Source: Epiperipatus broadwayi
Lineage: Eukaryota > Onychophora > Udeonychophora > Euonychophora > Peripatidae
Direction: 5' to 3'
NCBI GenBank assembly: GCA_028023455.1
Contig: JAQFVV010001003.1
Coordinates: forward strand, 1-64,000
DNA: 64,000 nt
The notes beneath the pieces are model-generated. The model worked only from the letters and a program-made list of their open reading frames with translations, made no database searches and had not been told where the DNA came from. The position numbers were made by a program, and so were the translations under genes. Below are positions 1 through 11,690 of this stretch, piece by piece. Numbering within the stretch: position 1 is the first letter of the stretch; every line of letters starts with the position of its first letter.

Positions 1-360
1 TATTATACCTATATTGATCTAGGCACATATAATTTTATCTAAAATTATATTATTAAAATAATCTTTCGTTAAAGAAAAACATACCAATCTCTTTTCATTC
101 AAGAAAAAATAATGTTAAAACTAATATATGTGCATATATATGTGAGAGTGTCAACAATAGAATAAATGTTATTATAAATAAATGAAAGTTAAAGAAGATT
201 ATCATTAAAAAACATGGCAATGGTTATTAATTGATATAAAACAATGTTTGTGCATGGCTATTACTAATTAAGCAATCTTTCAAAACACGTTTATTAAATG
301 ATTATCACTGGAATTCGACAACAGATCTTTGCCAGGAATATTTCGACAACACGTTGCAGA

Positions 361-397
361 TATAAATAGATTTTTTTTTATCGGACAGTAATCAGTT
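361..397 (+). promoter_or_regulatory. Possible TATA/initiator core promoter
   Basis: TATAAATA at 361-368 is followed by ATCAGTTC at 391-398, so an initiator-like TCAGTT has its A about 33 bases downstream of the TATA start. The sequence from about 300 to 730 is less AT-rich than its surroundings. TATA plus TCAGT is a known arthropod-type core promoter, but short motifs occur by chance in AT-rich DNA. No transcript evidence can be seen. Confidence 0.3.
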
Positions 398-641
398 CAC
401 AAATTTATTGAGTGAGTGCAGTTCAGAAATTAATTGAGCAGTTAACAAACAAAATGCAGTGTTGAGAAGATCTTAGGAACGCACGTTTATCTCCAGCCCA
501 GATGTCCTAGAAAACAGCAGATCTGCCCGTGAAATAATATCAGCTTAACATCTTAGAAAATCTCCGTCAGTATCTAATTGTCTCCGATAGTAATAATCAT
601 GAAAATCAGGAAACTCAGCATGGAAATGTCCCAGCTGGCTG
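394..641 (+). other. Possible first exon ending at a GTAAGC splice donor
   Basis: Between the possible initiator and position 641 the base composition is more balanced than in flanking DNA. An ATG at 599 opens a short frame (Met-Lys-Ile-Arg-Lys-Leu-Ser-Met-Glu-Met) that reaches CTGGCTG followed by GTAAGC at 642, a good 5' splice donor; without splicing the frame ends at 653. Two short upstream ATG frames (from 453 and about 501) weaken the case. A second donor-like CTAG/GTAAAA lies near 720. The protein is not recognised. This would be the only host gene piece in the window. Confidence 0.25.
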
Positions 642-1138
642 GTAAGCATTCATAATGGAAACATTTTCACCGAAAGCAGCCTCCAAAGAACAAAATTCTA
701 CGTCAATATTCAAAAGCCTAGGTAAAACATTTGCTTATTTCATTTATACTGTAATAGCCATTGCATTGCATTAATTTGTATGAATCTTTCAAGAGTCTAA
801 TTATATGAACTCTATATCATACATAAATGAACTATTGATGCGTGTGATTAAATTTCAAATGCTATGTAGTTCTTTATTATCATTATTATGTGTGTGCATG
901 AGTTAATATGAGCGTGATCCTTATATCAATATTATTAGTCAAAGTAGATAAATTCCCAGTGTTCTGTTATGAAAATATTCAAGAATATTTAAACTATTTA
1001 GAATGTTAATTTAAAATATGCGTGTGTTTTATTAGAAGTATAAAATGTTTAAATTTAGTAAATAAATGTTAGATAATAAATTATCTTTCAAATTAAACTT
1101 TATTTGTCGGTCAATTCTTTTTAACAAATTCTTTTATC

Positions 1139-1500
1139 AATTCTTTTAATCACTAATTAAGTATAATCTATTAGTGATTACAAATAGCTGAGCTAGTCAT
1201 GGATTTAGGCGTTGAGTTAGTGGCCACTGTTCAAAGTGCATTGTCTATTCTTTTAGTATTCTTTTAGAATAAGCAGCTGGCACCCGTGTTTATACACAAA
1301 CAAAAAAAAAGTGCTTTGAACTTGGTGTTGAACTCAACAGCCGAGAAGAAGCTATGTCCTGGAAATGTAATGCTAGTTATATACTTTATAGCTATCGTTT
1401 GGGCATACATATTCTCCGAGTATGCTCTTCTCTGCCTAAGAGGCTGGTGTTTCGAATGGACATATTCGAACTCGGTTCAATATATATATATATATGTGGG
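1139..1500. repeat. Unidentified inverted repeat of higher GC
   Basis: An inverted repeat AATCACTAAT/ATTAGTGATT lies near 1149-1178. A less AT-rich segment from 1190 to 1480 has inverted similarity between GTTGAGTTAGTGGCCACTGTTC-like sequence near 1211 and its reverse complement near 1315-1345. It also holds a hairpin (GCATAC/GTATGC near 1402-1424). It ends at a (TA)n and G-run at 1480-1504. It looks like an old foldback element; the short frames across it are not convincing genes. Confidence 0.35.
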
Positions 1501-1504
1501 GGGG

Positions 1505-2452
1505 TAAATATACAATAAAGTAATGCGCAAATGAGTGAATTATATAGACAGTAGCATATTTTATATATTTGAGACAATAATATTTTAATAAATTGAAATT
1601 TTTAAATACTGTATTTCTCGGATAACATGGGTTTTGGTTCAATGTTATTACATTACATTCTATTAGTTCATATCTACATCATTTTTAAAGATAGTATTTT
1701 ATTTTAGGTCTGGATGGAATATATTTACTTAAAGATAGATTCACCCTTTCTGTTACTTTATGTTAAGATATTCATATAATTATGTTTAGGAATAAATAGA
1801 TGATGAATTCATCTTTATTTAGTTTAAGGTATACATATATTTTGAGATATTTACCCTGAGTTGCGGTTTAGTTAATCTTTTGATGATGAGGCCTTAACTG
1901 TACTATTGTATAAATAATTAAATACAATTGATGTAAATGTATATTGGTATTTAATCAAATATTCAAGAAACACATATGTGATGTTAATCTGTAATATAAT
2001 ATTTGATATATTTAAAGAATTAATAATAATAACCCTTGTTTAGTTTTCACTTTCCAGATATTCAGCAGTAATTTATGCAAATTATTCATCTTGATATTTA
2101 TCTTATTTTTTTTATGTAAAGTATAATAACAAAATGTAAATAATTGATGAATTATCTAACAATTAAGTTGTCCTTTGTTCACTCTAATTTTTTATTTTAT
2201 TTTATATTAATGTAAATAAAGATGTAAATGATTTAATTATATTTATTTTCGTATTTTGATTCATTTATTTTTCATTCACTTATCACAATAATACATTCTG
2301 GTAACACATCATATTTACAAAGTCACTGTTATATTTGCCCTTGAGATTAAAGAACATATAACCATTTAAGTATCTTTTGGAAATTATTAAAATGTTCCAT
2401 TAATTTCAGAATATATTCTCTAAATTACTTTATACTTATGAATACACACACA

Positions 2453-2486
<34 letters not shown>

Positions 2487-2559
2487 GCCTTGAGAGGTAT
2501 AAAGAGTCATATTATTTTATTTTTTTCCATGCTCACCATGATATAATTTAGCATTAAAT
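1505..2559. other. AT-rich stretch without recognised feature
   Basis: Very AT-rich sequence with stops in all frames. It ends in a compound microsatellite, (CA)n at about 2443-2461 followed by (TA)n to 2486. I see nothing else that can be named. Confidence 0.5.
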
Positions 2560-2790
2560 GTAGGAGGCGTATTTAATAGTTAAGTATTAGATAAAGGCTA
2601 GGCTTGATTTGGTATTTTGAATCCAGTTAATATTTGAATATCCTAGCACCTCACTGATGAGAGCTATTAGCTCACAACCAGTTTGGGGCTAAGGATAATT
2701 CTAGATAGAAATTTTAAATGCTGTTTCATGTGGTATTTATCAGAAAAGCATGTTTAGAACTGTTAGCACACTGGTTATATTAGATTTGTA
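2560..2790 (+). mobile_element. Solitary family A-related hammerhead repeat
   Basis: The sequence around the ribozyme remnant at 2639-2697 is followed by about 90 bases (AATGCTG..., ...TTTATCA, GTTTAGAACTGTTAGCACAC) that align with the region downstream of the ribozyme in the 408-bp units at 32100-33212. This makes it a diverged single copy of the same repeat group. No inverted partner or target duplication was found. Confidence 0.55.
2639..2697 (+). ncRNA. Hammerhead ribozyme remnant
   Basis: The order is: outer stem I TATCC with GGATA, inner stem I CCTCA with TGGGG, core CTGATGA, and a perfect stem II GAGC-TATTA-GCTC. The GAAA box is changed to ACAA and the cleavage C to T, so it should be dead. 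The stem I sequences match family A at 31847-33123. Confidence 0.65.
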
Positions 2791-3057
2791 ATATAAGCTT
2801 ATTAAGTTAAGACACATAATATATGACTTGATTTTATTAGTATTAATATATTTCCTGTCTTCCTTACCCATGCACCATAATGAGGCTTTTAGATAACATA
2901 TCATTACAGAAATTGCCAAAATATCTCTCCATCTATATTTACTGTTATAAATTATAGCTAACCTATCCCCATATGCCACTGTAATATGTAGATACATATA
3001 TTTAGCTTCAATATATATAATACTACAAATCGATATCTTTATTTCTTCAAAATAATA

Positions 3058-3238
3058 TAGGTAAACTTATAAATAAATATTAGAAAATACAGTACTTAAA
3101 ATTTGTTAAAAAGAACAAAAAATATAAATGTCAGCACTTCAAATTGACGTTTATATGGAGCGCTGATGTTTATATTTTTTGTTCTTTTTAATAAATTTTA
3201 ATTACTGTAATTTCTAATATTTATTTATAAGTTTACAT
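3058..3238. mobile_element. Palindromic MITE, about 180 bp
   Basis: The left arm 3061-3135 (GTAAACTTATAAATAAATAT...) is nearly the reverse complement of 3161-3236 (...ATATTTATTTATAAGTTTAC). A loop of about 25 bases containing TCAGC/GCTGA lies at the centre. There is no coding sequence or ribozyme core. Confidence 0.75.
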
Positions 3239-3239
3239 A

Positions 3240-4291
3240 TATATTTAAATCTTACATCAGAAATTTTATTAATAATTTTTTTCAAAATAGTTTTATATAA
3301 TAAATGTGTAAAGATGTATAGTTTTATTTGAAGTAATTAATTTAGGATGTATGACGATAGATTTGTCTGGTAATATTATCTATTACTTAAATAAATGTGC
3401 TATGATTAAAACATTTCCATAGCAAACAAAAAGATGTCCATTTTGATTGTATTTAAAATTTATTTTAGATTATATCAATATCTCTAAAAGCCTAAATTTA
3501 TCCTGACTATTAACAATCTTTTTCCATTTTTTAATTTAAAATATAAAAAATTTTGTCTTATATTTGGAAGTTGTTTTTTTTTTTTTGCTCTTTTACAATT
3601 TTGTTTAAATTAATCAATTTTGAATATAAAATAAGTAACTTTCCTGTGTTAAATGATTTTTAAAAAAAACTGCGTAATCATTTATTTAGAAGTCAATATT
3701 TAAATTGCCAAAGAACAGCAAAAATCCATATATATGCACACAAATTTTACAAATAATATATATGATTTCTCACATATGCAAATATAGCATTTTAAAAATA
3801 AAATGTTGCTTGCTTAATTTGAAGTGTTTAATTACTAATTTAATGTTTAAAACACTTTGCTAATTATAAGGTTTAGTTGGAAATAAAACTACTACTATTT
3901 TATTATTATTTTAAGGGTCATAAACAACATTCAGAATTATCATTGATGATTGCTCCTTATTTATCATCAATATTCTTCCTTGGAAGATTCTATCAAAATC
4001 TTCATCACTCAAACATGAAATATTATGAATATTATTTTGTTTGTTTTTTTAATTTTCAAACTTTACAAATTGCTGAACCATGTTCTTAATGTCTTCAGTA
4101 TAAATACATATATATTTGCCCATGTGTTTGTGGATGTTTGTGGATGTATGTGGTAATGTGTTTGTGAATTTATGCATATGTTTACATGCACATACATGCA
4201 TGCCCAATGTTTTGACATTTTTAAACAAAAATAATTTCCAAGATTATTATAAGTTTATACTATTTTGAAAGTACTTTTTGAATATTGGAAA

Positions 4292-4331
<40 letters not shown>

Positions 4332-4676
4332 TTTAATGATTTTATTTGAAGTATATTATTCATTTTATTATCTTTTCTCAACTTCAGACAAAATTTATTG
4401 ATACATATTTGTGTACATTGGAAAAGACAAAAAATTGTCATTATAATATGTAACAATGTTTATATACTTTTTTACATTATAAAACAATAGAATTCTTCAA
4501 CTACAATATCCTTAATTTAATTAATTTATACCAGTGCATAATTAGAAGATGATAATATTAGGCATACTATATTTATAGCTTAAATATGAAGATCGATGAA
4601 TATGGTGCATAACACCAAAGGTATACTCATTATATATATATATATGTTAATTCTAATATTTTCTTGAATAAATGAT
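3240..4676. other. AT-rich stretch with (TA)n microsatellite
   Basis: No gene is supported. A (TA)n run occupies about 4294-4328. A TGTG-rich segment at 4120-4200 repeats GTTTGTGGATGT-like words. The short frames here contain long homopolymers and microsatellite residues and are not considered genes. Confidence 0.5.
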
Positions 4677-4732
4677 GATTTCATATTAATATTATTTTTG
4701 GGATATTCCGTGTAGTAAAATAGCTAAATAGC

Positions 4733-4772
4733 TGGTGTTTTGGTACAATAACAAGTACCTTCCTCAAAGAGT
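4733..4772 (-). ncRNA. Weak hammerhead-like motif
   Basis: On the minus strand TTGAGGA (one change from CTGAGGA) is followed by a strong stem II GGTAC...GTACC and then AAAAC in place of GAAAC. Stem I pairing is not clear, so this is only a candidate, supported mainly by its partner in the opposite arm. Confidence 0.3.
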
Positions 4773-5047
4773 TATTTTTCTCAAATCATAGGAATGCATG
4801 TGAGATTTTAAATCGTTTGTATCTTTTTGTTTGTCGTCATACTTAAATTCTATTGGTTGAGAAGTTTAAAAGACCCAAGAGCATAAATGAAAGGTGCAAA
4901 TTAAAAAAGATTAACAACATTTGGAAGAAGCTATTGGAAGACAAAATAAAATTTAAAACTTTTCAACCAATAGAATTTATGTATGAGGAGAAACAAAAAG
5001 ATAAAACTGATTTAAAATCTTACCCACATTCCCATGATTTGAGAAAG

Positions 5048-5091
5048 AGAACACTTTGAGGAAAGTACTTGTTCTTGCACAGAAATGTTCT
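5048..5091 (+). ncRNA. Weak hammerhead-like motif, opposite arm
   Basis: AGAACA and TGTTCT could form stem I around TTGAGGA, an imperfect stem II and an intact GAAA. Stem III would be absent or minimal, so function is doubtful. Confidence 0.3.
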
Positions 5092-5133
5092 GAAAATAAT
5101 AATAATATGAAATCATATATATATATATATATT

Positions 5134-8100
5134 CTAACCTCCCCCCGCACGTTCTCACCCCCAAAATATACTGTTTATTATGAATATTACGGGTTCTAGC
5201 TCAGTTAACAAATAAATAAATGAAATATTCAGCATTAATTAAAATGATTACTAGCTCTAATTTTAAAATACAAATACGGTTCAATTTTTAAAATGAATTA
5301 ACAAATATTTACTATTTTCATGAGACATAGAGTGACAATACGGGGAACGAGATAGACTACATTGAGCCATTATCCACACAATACTACCTCAATGGCATAA
5401 GAACACTATTCCCCCTTTTTACTATACCAAATAACTAACTCATAGTATTCTTACGACTTTCTGAGCTCTATTCACTACGATTAAAATAATAATCATATCT
5501 TAATCTTCTTTATAACAAGAATCTAGCTCAATTAAATAAAATGAAGTAAAATAAATAAAATCTCAGGTTCATAAATTGTATTCTAACTGATTTAAAATTA
5601 CGGTAGTAAAATATGAAAAGGGAATTTTATGTCATAATCTACTACACATCAACTAAAAATAATAAAAATAATAATAACAATAATAAATATAATATAATCT
5701 TATTTCTTCCTAAATGAAATAAATAAATACGTATGTGGTAGTATTTTAACAATCTGACAACAGAATACGTGTGGCAACATTAGCATATAATTTAATGTAA
5801 TATTGTGGCAACCGACTTATAACTAATAAATAATATAAAATTATGATCTTTTAATTTTAACATACCAATAAATTCTCAAAATTATTATAACACTTTTATG
5901 TTTACCTTTTTGTGCAAAATCTATATGTCTGTTTCAATTATAAATGTATTGTGATTTCATGCATCCATGTGGAGAAATAACAACTCGGACACAAAAACTT
6001 TAAAATAAATTTTAAAACAAAGTTTATTAACAACATAAATAAATTAACAATATTTTTACACTATGTACATTGGATATCCCTTACTTTCATATCTCAACTT
6101 AATTTATTAGTTTATAAAATGAAATCAAAATATTATTTATTTTTTTCTAGTTAAATCTTATTTTTTAACACTTAAGAAAATACAGTATTATTACTTGATT
6201 TATTATTATTGTTAGCTTATTACAAAATGCATTTCTTATATGATTATCACAAACACTTCTCATCCCTAATATTATTAAAATTACATTTTCTACAAAATTT
6301 TACATTCGTAATAAAATTCTACAAAATAACAAATTTTAGTTTTATATTGGTTGTATGGAATCTTACAAAGTCAAAACATTGTTCTACATTCGGTATTAGA
6401 TTTTTATTGTTCATTATCCGATGTTTATTAATCCTAATATTCTCATTTAAGCCTTACTTCAGATGATATAATTACAACAATTAATCTACAATGCACAAGT
6501 ATATGTTTATTGTACATTATTGGACTATTTTCTTAATAAATATGCAATACTTATTTTCTAAATATTATTAAAAAAATTCATTCAAATTTTATTATCACTT
6601 TTAAAATACTTGGTTTAGATTTCTTTTCAAAATCTTATATTCATTTCTGAATTAATTTTACAATGTATTATATGATTCTTTCTCTCTTTATGATATTTTG
6701 GACTTTCAATTTTAAAGTTACACAATTCTATACATTCAAGCAAATAAACTATTCTTACACAAACGATATTATATCTTCAGTTCTATTTTATTCATTATTT
6801 CTTTGAAAATATCTTTCTGACTGATGCAGATTCACAAAATAAGGATAGCGAAGATAGATGCATAGGATCAAAATACAACTAGAATATTACTCGTCATATA
6901 TCTTGACAATCATGGCACAGTGAGTTAAAAGACACTATAGAGGAGTGACCTTTACCTGTCTACCAACCTCTATCATAGTAACGATGCTAAAGCTATTTCT
7001 TCAGCTTTATTATAACATCAAAAGTTTAAAGATATGCAAAAACACTATCCAAACTATATGTGTTCAGTCATAGGGCTTAGTTAACTATACTGAAATCACA
7101 CAAAACTAAATATGATCCAAATCCTTTATTTTTCCTATTTCTTAAAAAAAACATCATCTTGGTTTCCTTTCCACTAGTACTTCCAAGTCACTATCTGATC
7201 TTATTTCTCAAGATTTTTTCTATACTGTACATCGACAAATACATATCTGCATTACTAACAATAATAAAATTCATTTATTTTAAAACTATTCCACTGTTCT
7301 ATAAGAAAATCTTTTTACTACTTTCCTCCGTATATTTAATCATATACAAACTATTTGAATATCTGAATACTTTATCACATGAAAGTTCAAAAGAATCACA
7401 CAATTGTTCTGTTAAATTATATTATTAATATACTTTAAATAAATTATTGCATGCATATTCCGAATTACTCCTATCTCATAATATGTTAAAAATGTTGTAT
7501 AAAGTGTGTACATATAATTTAAACTTTCACACTCCATTCTTAGTCAATAGATGATCTAAAAAAATACATTATGCATTATAAACAACTATTAAAATTACCA
7601 AACGACCTTTATCTCCTCAATCACGTTCCGTAGGCTTCACCATCCATTTGATCCTTGTAGATATAAGATTCACATCCATACACTTTATTTTAAACACTAT
7701 TTCTATAATTTTATCAAGCTATTATATTTAAATCTTAATATTACTAAATTTATGTTTATATGTTTTCCCTAATCTCACTTAACATTTTATATTCTAAATA
7801 AATTAGTAAAAAATATTTAAACTATATTTACTGTACTTCTTTATCAAACTTTCTTGAAAACTGTTCATACTAAAGCTAAAAAAAAAATGTTTATTATTTC
7901 TTCTTCAGTCACTTAATGTTCTTCTCCCTGCTTGTTAAATTTTAAGGCAAAACAAATATTACTTCGTTCAATAAATATTCATGAATGATAATCCTTGGTT
8001 TTTATAATATTTAATACAATTATTAATTATGATATTAGTTAATCCCGTAAAGAAAACGTCTACATATTCTCTTCTAATATTTTCTGCTAATATTTTCCCA

Positions 8101-9900
8101 TGCGACTTTTATGATGCATCTTCTATGTACTTTGATTTAAATATTCAGTAAATTTTTCTATCTCCATGGATCCATTTTCATTAAGTAATTTAAATTTCCA
8201 TTTTCCTAATCTCTATCTTTATTAAGCATTTTTATAATGAACACTTTATAATATTTTAATTCTTCTTAGATAAAGTTTTTTCTTTCCTTTTTTTAAAAAA
8301 AATAATGACTCTGTCCTATCATTATTCAGTAATTTTTCCTTTCTTTTAAAGTTCTGAAAACTATATATACTTTGTAATGTTTCCTTTAAAAAGGACAAAC
8401 ATTCTTTCTCTGTTATAACTTTTACATAATTTTTTCTTTATGATATACATATCTTAATTTTTCCATAGAGAAGAATAAAATAACTTCAGAGTAGCCTTGT
8501 AAATTTGTGCGTCATAATTTTTCCTGACGGCAAATAACTTCTCTTTTAAGTTTTCCGTATAGCGTCCAAATTATATTCCTCTGAGTTACAATAATAAGTT
8601 TCTGGTTGAGCATAAATAAAGCTGTATCAAGGCACTTTACAAATATTTTTCCTTTATCATAACTTCTATATACTGTTTTCTGTAGTATTTCCATTTTACT
8701 GTAAGGTTTTGGCTAAACTTGAATAAAATATTCTGGTAAGAAAACTTTTAAAAATTAGCCCTCCATGTAAAGGTAGTTCAAAATATTATATTTTAAAAAA
8801 CTTTTAAAACAAATACAAAATTTTAAAATTATATTACTTTTCTAGCTTACGATATTATACAGCTAAAAAAATATGTTACTCCCTCCTTCACTTACACATT
8901 ACTTTCTCCCGCTCCGTCTAATTCTTATATTTTGTCTGCTAAAATACCTCCGTTGATTGGTTAATGACTTTTTTAGCGCGAACAAATTTACACATTTTAG
9001 TTTTATAATAGATTAAACCTTTTTAAAATAAAGAATTTATGATGTCATGTTTCAAAATATTACTTAGAATAGTATTTTTAAACTCAATTATAGTTTTATC
9101 AAAATTATTTACACTTTAAAACAATTATTAAAATAACATTTAATATCTATTTTAATATTAATATTTAATTTATCTTGTTTTTATTTAAATAAAATATTTA
9201 ATTTTTTTTTATTAACTGTATTCAACTTTTAAACACTACTTAAATATTACATCATTTAAACATTTAAAATAACTATTTAATATTTCAACATTCATTTCAA
9301 CGATAGACAGCAATTACATTTAGTTCCATAATTCACAAACTTTATTATTATATTCTAACAAGCGTGTGTGTGAAGGTATATAATATACAGTCACATGATT
9401 ACTAACTTTATCAGATGATTTTTTAATTTACGTCTCGGTCAAAATTACTAAAACTGATATCTTTTATAAAAATTTGGAAAATAATTTAAAAATGTAGAAC
9501 TAAATATAATTCTCACCATCATAAAGTTTATCTTAAAATATATTAGATTAAATTTGAATATTAATTATAATTATAACACTACATATAGCATTTATTTAAT
9601 TTATTAGTTTTAAAATATCATACTTGAATTAATAATATATTTTTTAACTATTCATAGCTGAATTATTTTATATGGCCAGCTTTTACAACCATAAGCAAGG
9701 ATATAATTAAGCTTTATTTAACTGTTTCTCTAAAATAATCCATTACACTTTTACATACCAGGTAATTTTCAGCCTTAAATTGTACTATAAGATCTAATCG
9801 ATCCTACTATTATTCATATATCTTACAAACATATCTTAAAATTTAAATTTTTTTAGCAATTGACCATTCTACCTTATTATGACCTATAGATAAGGGCACA
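5134..9900 (-). other. Strand-skewed block, possible decayed element
   Basis: Across this block the plus strand shows more C than G and more T than A, unlike the DNA before 5100; both edges lie at (TA)n microsatellites (5116-5133 and 9901-9925). Read on the minus strand it is purine-rich, as in many retroelement sense strands. Near 5411-5428 the minus strand shows AAAAAGGGGGAATAGTG, which resembles a polypurine tract. Frames on both strands are short and broken (the longest, at 7159-7428, is T/C-rich and unconvincing). No reverse transcriptase, integrase or protease motif was recognised. A decayed LTR-type element is one reading; plain compositional drift is another. Confidence 0.3.
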
Positions 9901-9925
9901 ATATATATATATATATATATATATA

Positions 9926-11189
9926 ATTCCTTAATATATAGAAACTGACATTTGTCATAGTAAATCATATCACTATCTTAATTAATCTAACACAACTCTT
10001 TAATAGCTTTTTATATTGAAAGAAATGTTTAACAAAAACAACAACAAATTTATCTTATTTACATTTAATGTTGAATTAAGATACTTTTCATTTGTTCTAC
10101 TTCTATAAAAGAGAGCTATTTCAATTTAAATGAAATTCAAGCCATAATAATTATATTTGAGCAGTGTGACACTGTCTTTTTGAAAATAATGAAAAAAATA
10201 ATAGGATTTTGAAACTATCTATCAATGTATTAAAACTTCAATTAATATTAATGCTTTTACATATATTTCTATTATTATTGCATAATAGTTACATCTAGTT
10301 TACTTATTATATATTCATAATAGAGTAGATAATGCTTTTTCATTGTATATCTTAAATTAAATATTTATTTTTAATTTCAATCACAAATTCCAAATCTAGT
10401 TTTTATAGATGGCAGTTAGATTGAACAAAAATTATAAAATTTTTGGTTTTAAAACAAAATTACATTTGTTGAGCCGTGATTTGGCTTTATTTGTCCACTG
10501 AGATTTTATAAAAAAAAAAAAAGATACAGAGTTTTAAAATATCCATATTTCAATCACATACTCCATAAATTAAAAAAAAATTCACTGTCCAATAAAAATA
10601 TAAAGGTAATTTATATTATATTTTATAATATATAGGTTATATTTCTTGCATTGAAAGATTTAAAAAATTTAAACATGGAAATTGTTATTTATCTAATATT
10701 TTATACTTTTAGTTTGTGGTATTTATTTTATAATTTATTGTCAAAAGATTTATTTTCAATTATATAATGTCTATCTCTTACACTACCCTTTTTATATTGA
10801 GAAATTTCTATTAGTCACGTTTTCAATTTATTTATATGATCTTCCCATAAGCCTGGATATTTTTATTTTAAATATTTTACACATCTAATAATATTGTATT
10901 ATTATAAAAGTTGTGTTTTTAAAATTTTTAAATATACATACATCTACGATTTTTTAATTGGATATATATATTAGCATGATCCTCATACAAAAAGTACAAT
11001 AAATATATTAGAAAATGATTGAAATGTTGATTTAAATTTTGATAAGTCATCCTAGGTATTGGTTTTGTATTATTTTTACATTTGAGAAGTTTGGTTTGAT
11101 TAGGTAAATCATAGATAGTAAATTTTTATGTCTGATTTGGTTATATTGATAATTTTGAATAGGTGTAATTTATTTTTATATATATTATG
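9926..11189. other. AT-rich stretch without recognised feature
   Basis: Low-complexity AT-rich sequence; an A-run lies at 10510-10520. No coding or RNA feature is supported. Confidence 0.5.
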
Positions 11190-11221
11190 CCTGTAGCTAA
11201 GTGGTTTCCAAATATAATTCA

Positions 11222-11281
11222 CATAGCAACAGACCAATTGGTTTCAAGCTTATGGCCCCCCTCAGTTAGGAGCCAGGACTC
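11222..11281 (-). ncRNA. Degenerate hammerhead ribozyme, family D
   Basis: On the minus strand CTGAGGG (expected CTGANGA) is followed by a partial stem II around CATAA, an intact GAAA, a self-complementary stem III ACCAATTGGT and a cleavage C. Stem I is eroded. A9 is lost, so it is probably inactive. Confidence 0.5.
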
Positions 11282-11540
11282 CAGATACTAGATCTAAAAT
11301 ACCAACTCAAAAGTCAGCACTTATCTAATACATTACTATCAATTTTTCAGACACATAAATATCTTCAAATCTAGCCTTACAAACCAACTAGCTATATGGG
11401 TTTGATCCTTCAAAGGTACACTGATAATAATAATTAATAAAACAACACATTGTGTAACTTACTTTTAAGAGGGAGTTTACCACTAGCTCCAATCAAGCTT
11501 TAATTTATAAGTGCTGACTTTTGAGTTGGTATGTTAGATG

Positions 11541-11595
11541 TAGTGTCTGGATTCCTGACTCTTCATTGAGGTGAGCTACAATAGAGATTTTGAAT
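11541..11595 (+). ncRNA. Very degenerate hammerhead, family D
   Basis: This is the inverted partner of the copy at 11222-11281. TCCTGACTCTTCATTGAGG aligns with the stem I and core region, but the GAAA box and stem III are unrecognisable. Confidence 0.35.
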
Positions 11596-11690
11596 TCTTT
11601 CTCTTTCAGTACTTATAAATCAAATCTTGATTGGAGCTAGAGCTAAGATTCCTCTAGTGAAATTGTTGGCTAGCTCTAATGCTGCTCTTA

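Larger units (their letters stand above)
4677..5114. mobile_element. Foldback element with hammerhead-like centres
   Basis: A long inverted repeat: the left arm, about 4677-4870, matches the reverse complement of about 4950-5114 (ends GATTTCATATT and AATATGAAATC). Each arm holds a hammerhead-like motif (4733-4772 minus, 5048-5091 plus). The central frame at 4853-5059 reads through one arm and is a by-product of the palindrome. The element abuts a (TA)n run at 5116. Confidence 0.65.
11190..11690. mobile_element. Family D inverted hammerhead repeat pair
   Basis: Two inverted arms (about 11195-11330 and 11500-11690) each carry TAGATCTAAAATACCAACTC-like sequence and a degenerate ribozyme. Between them 11348-11409 is the reverse complement of the core shared with families A and C (CCCATATAGCTA, GTTTG, TTTGAAGA, GTGTCT). 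This layout parallels the family C element at 40225-40560. Confidence 0.55.

Noticed and set aside
4853-5059. 68-codon Lys-rich frame
   Set aside because: It runs across the centre and right arm of a foldback element, and the arm is explained by the palindrome.
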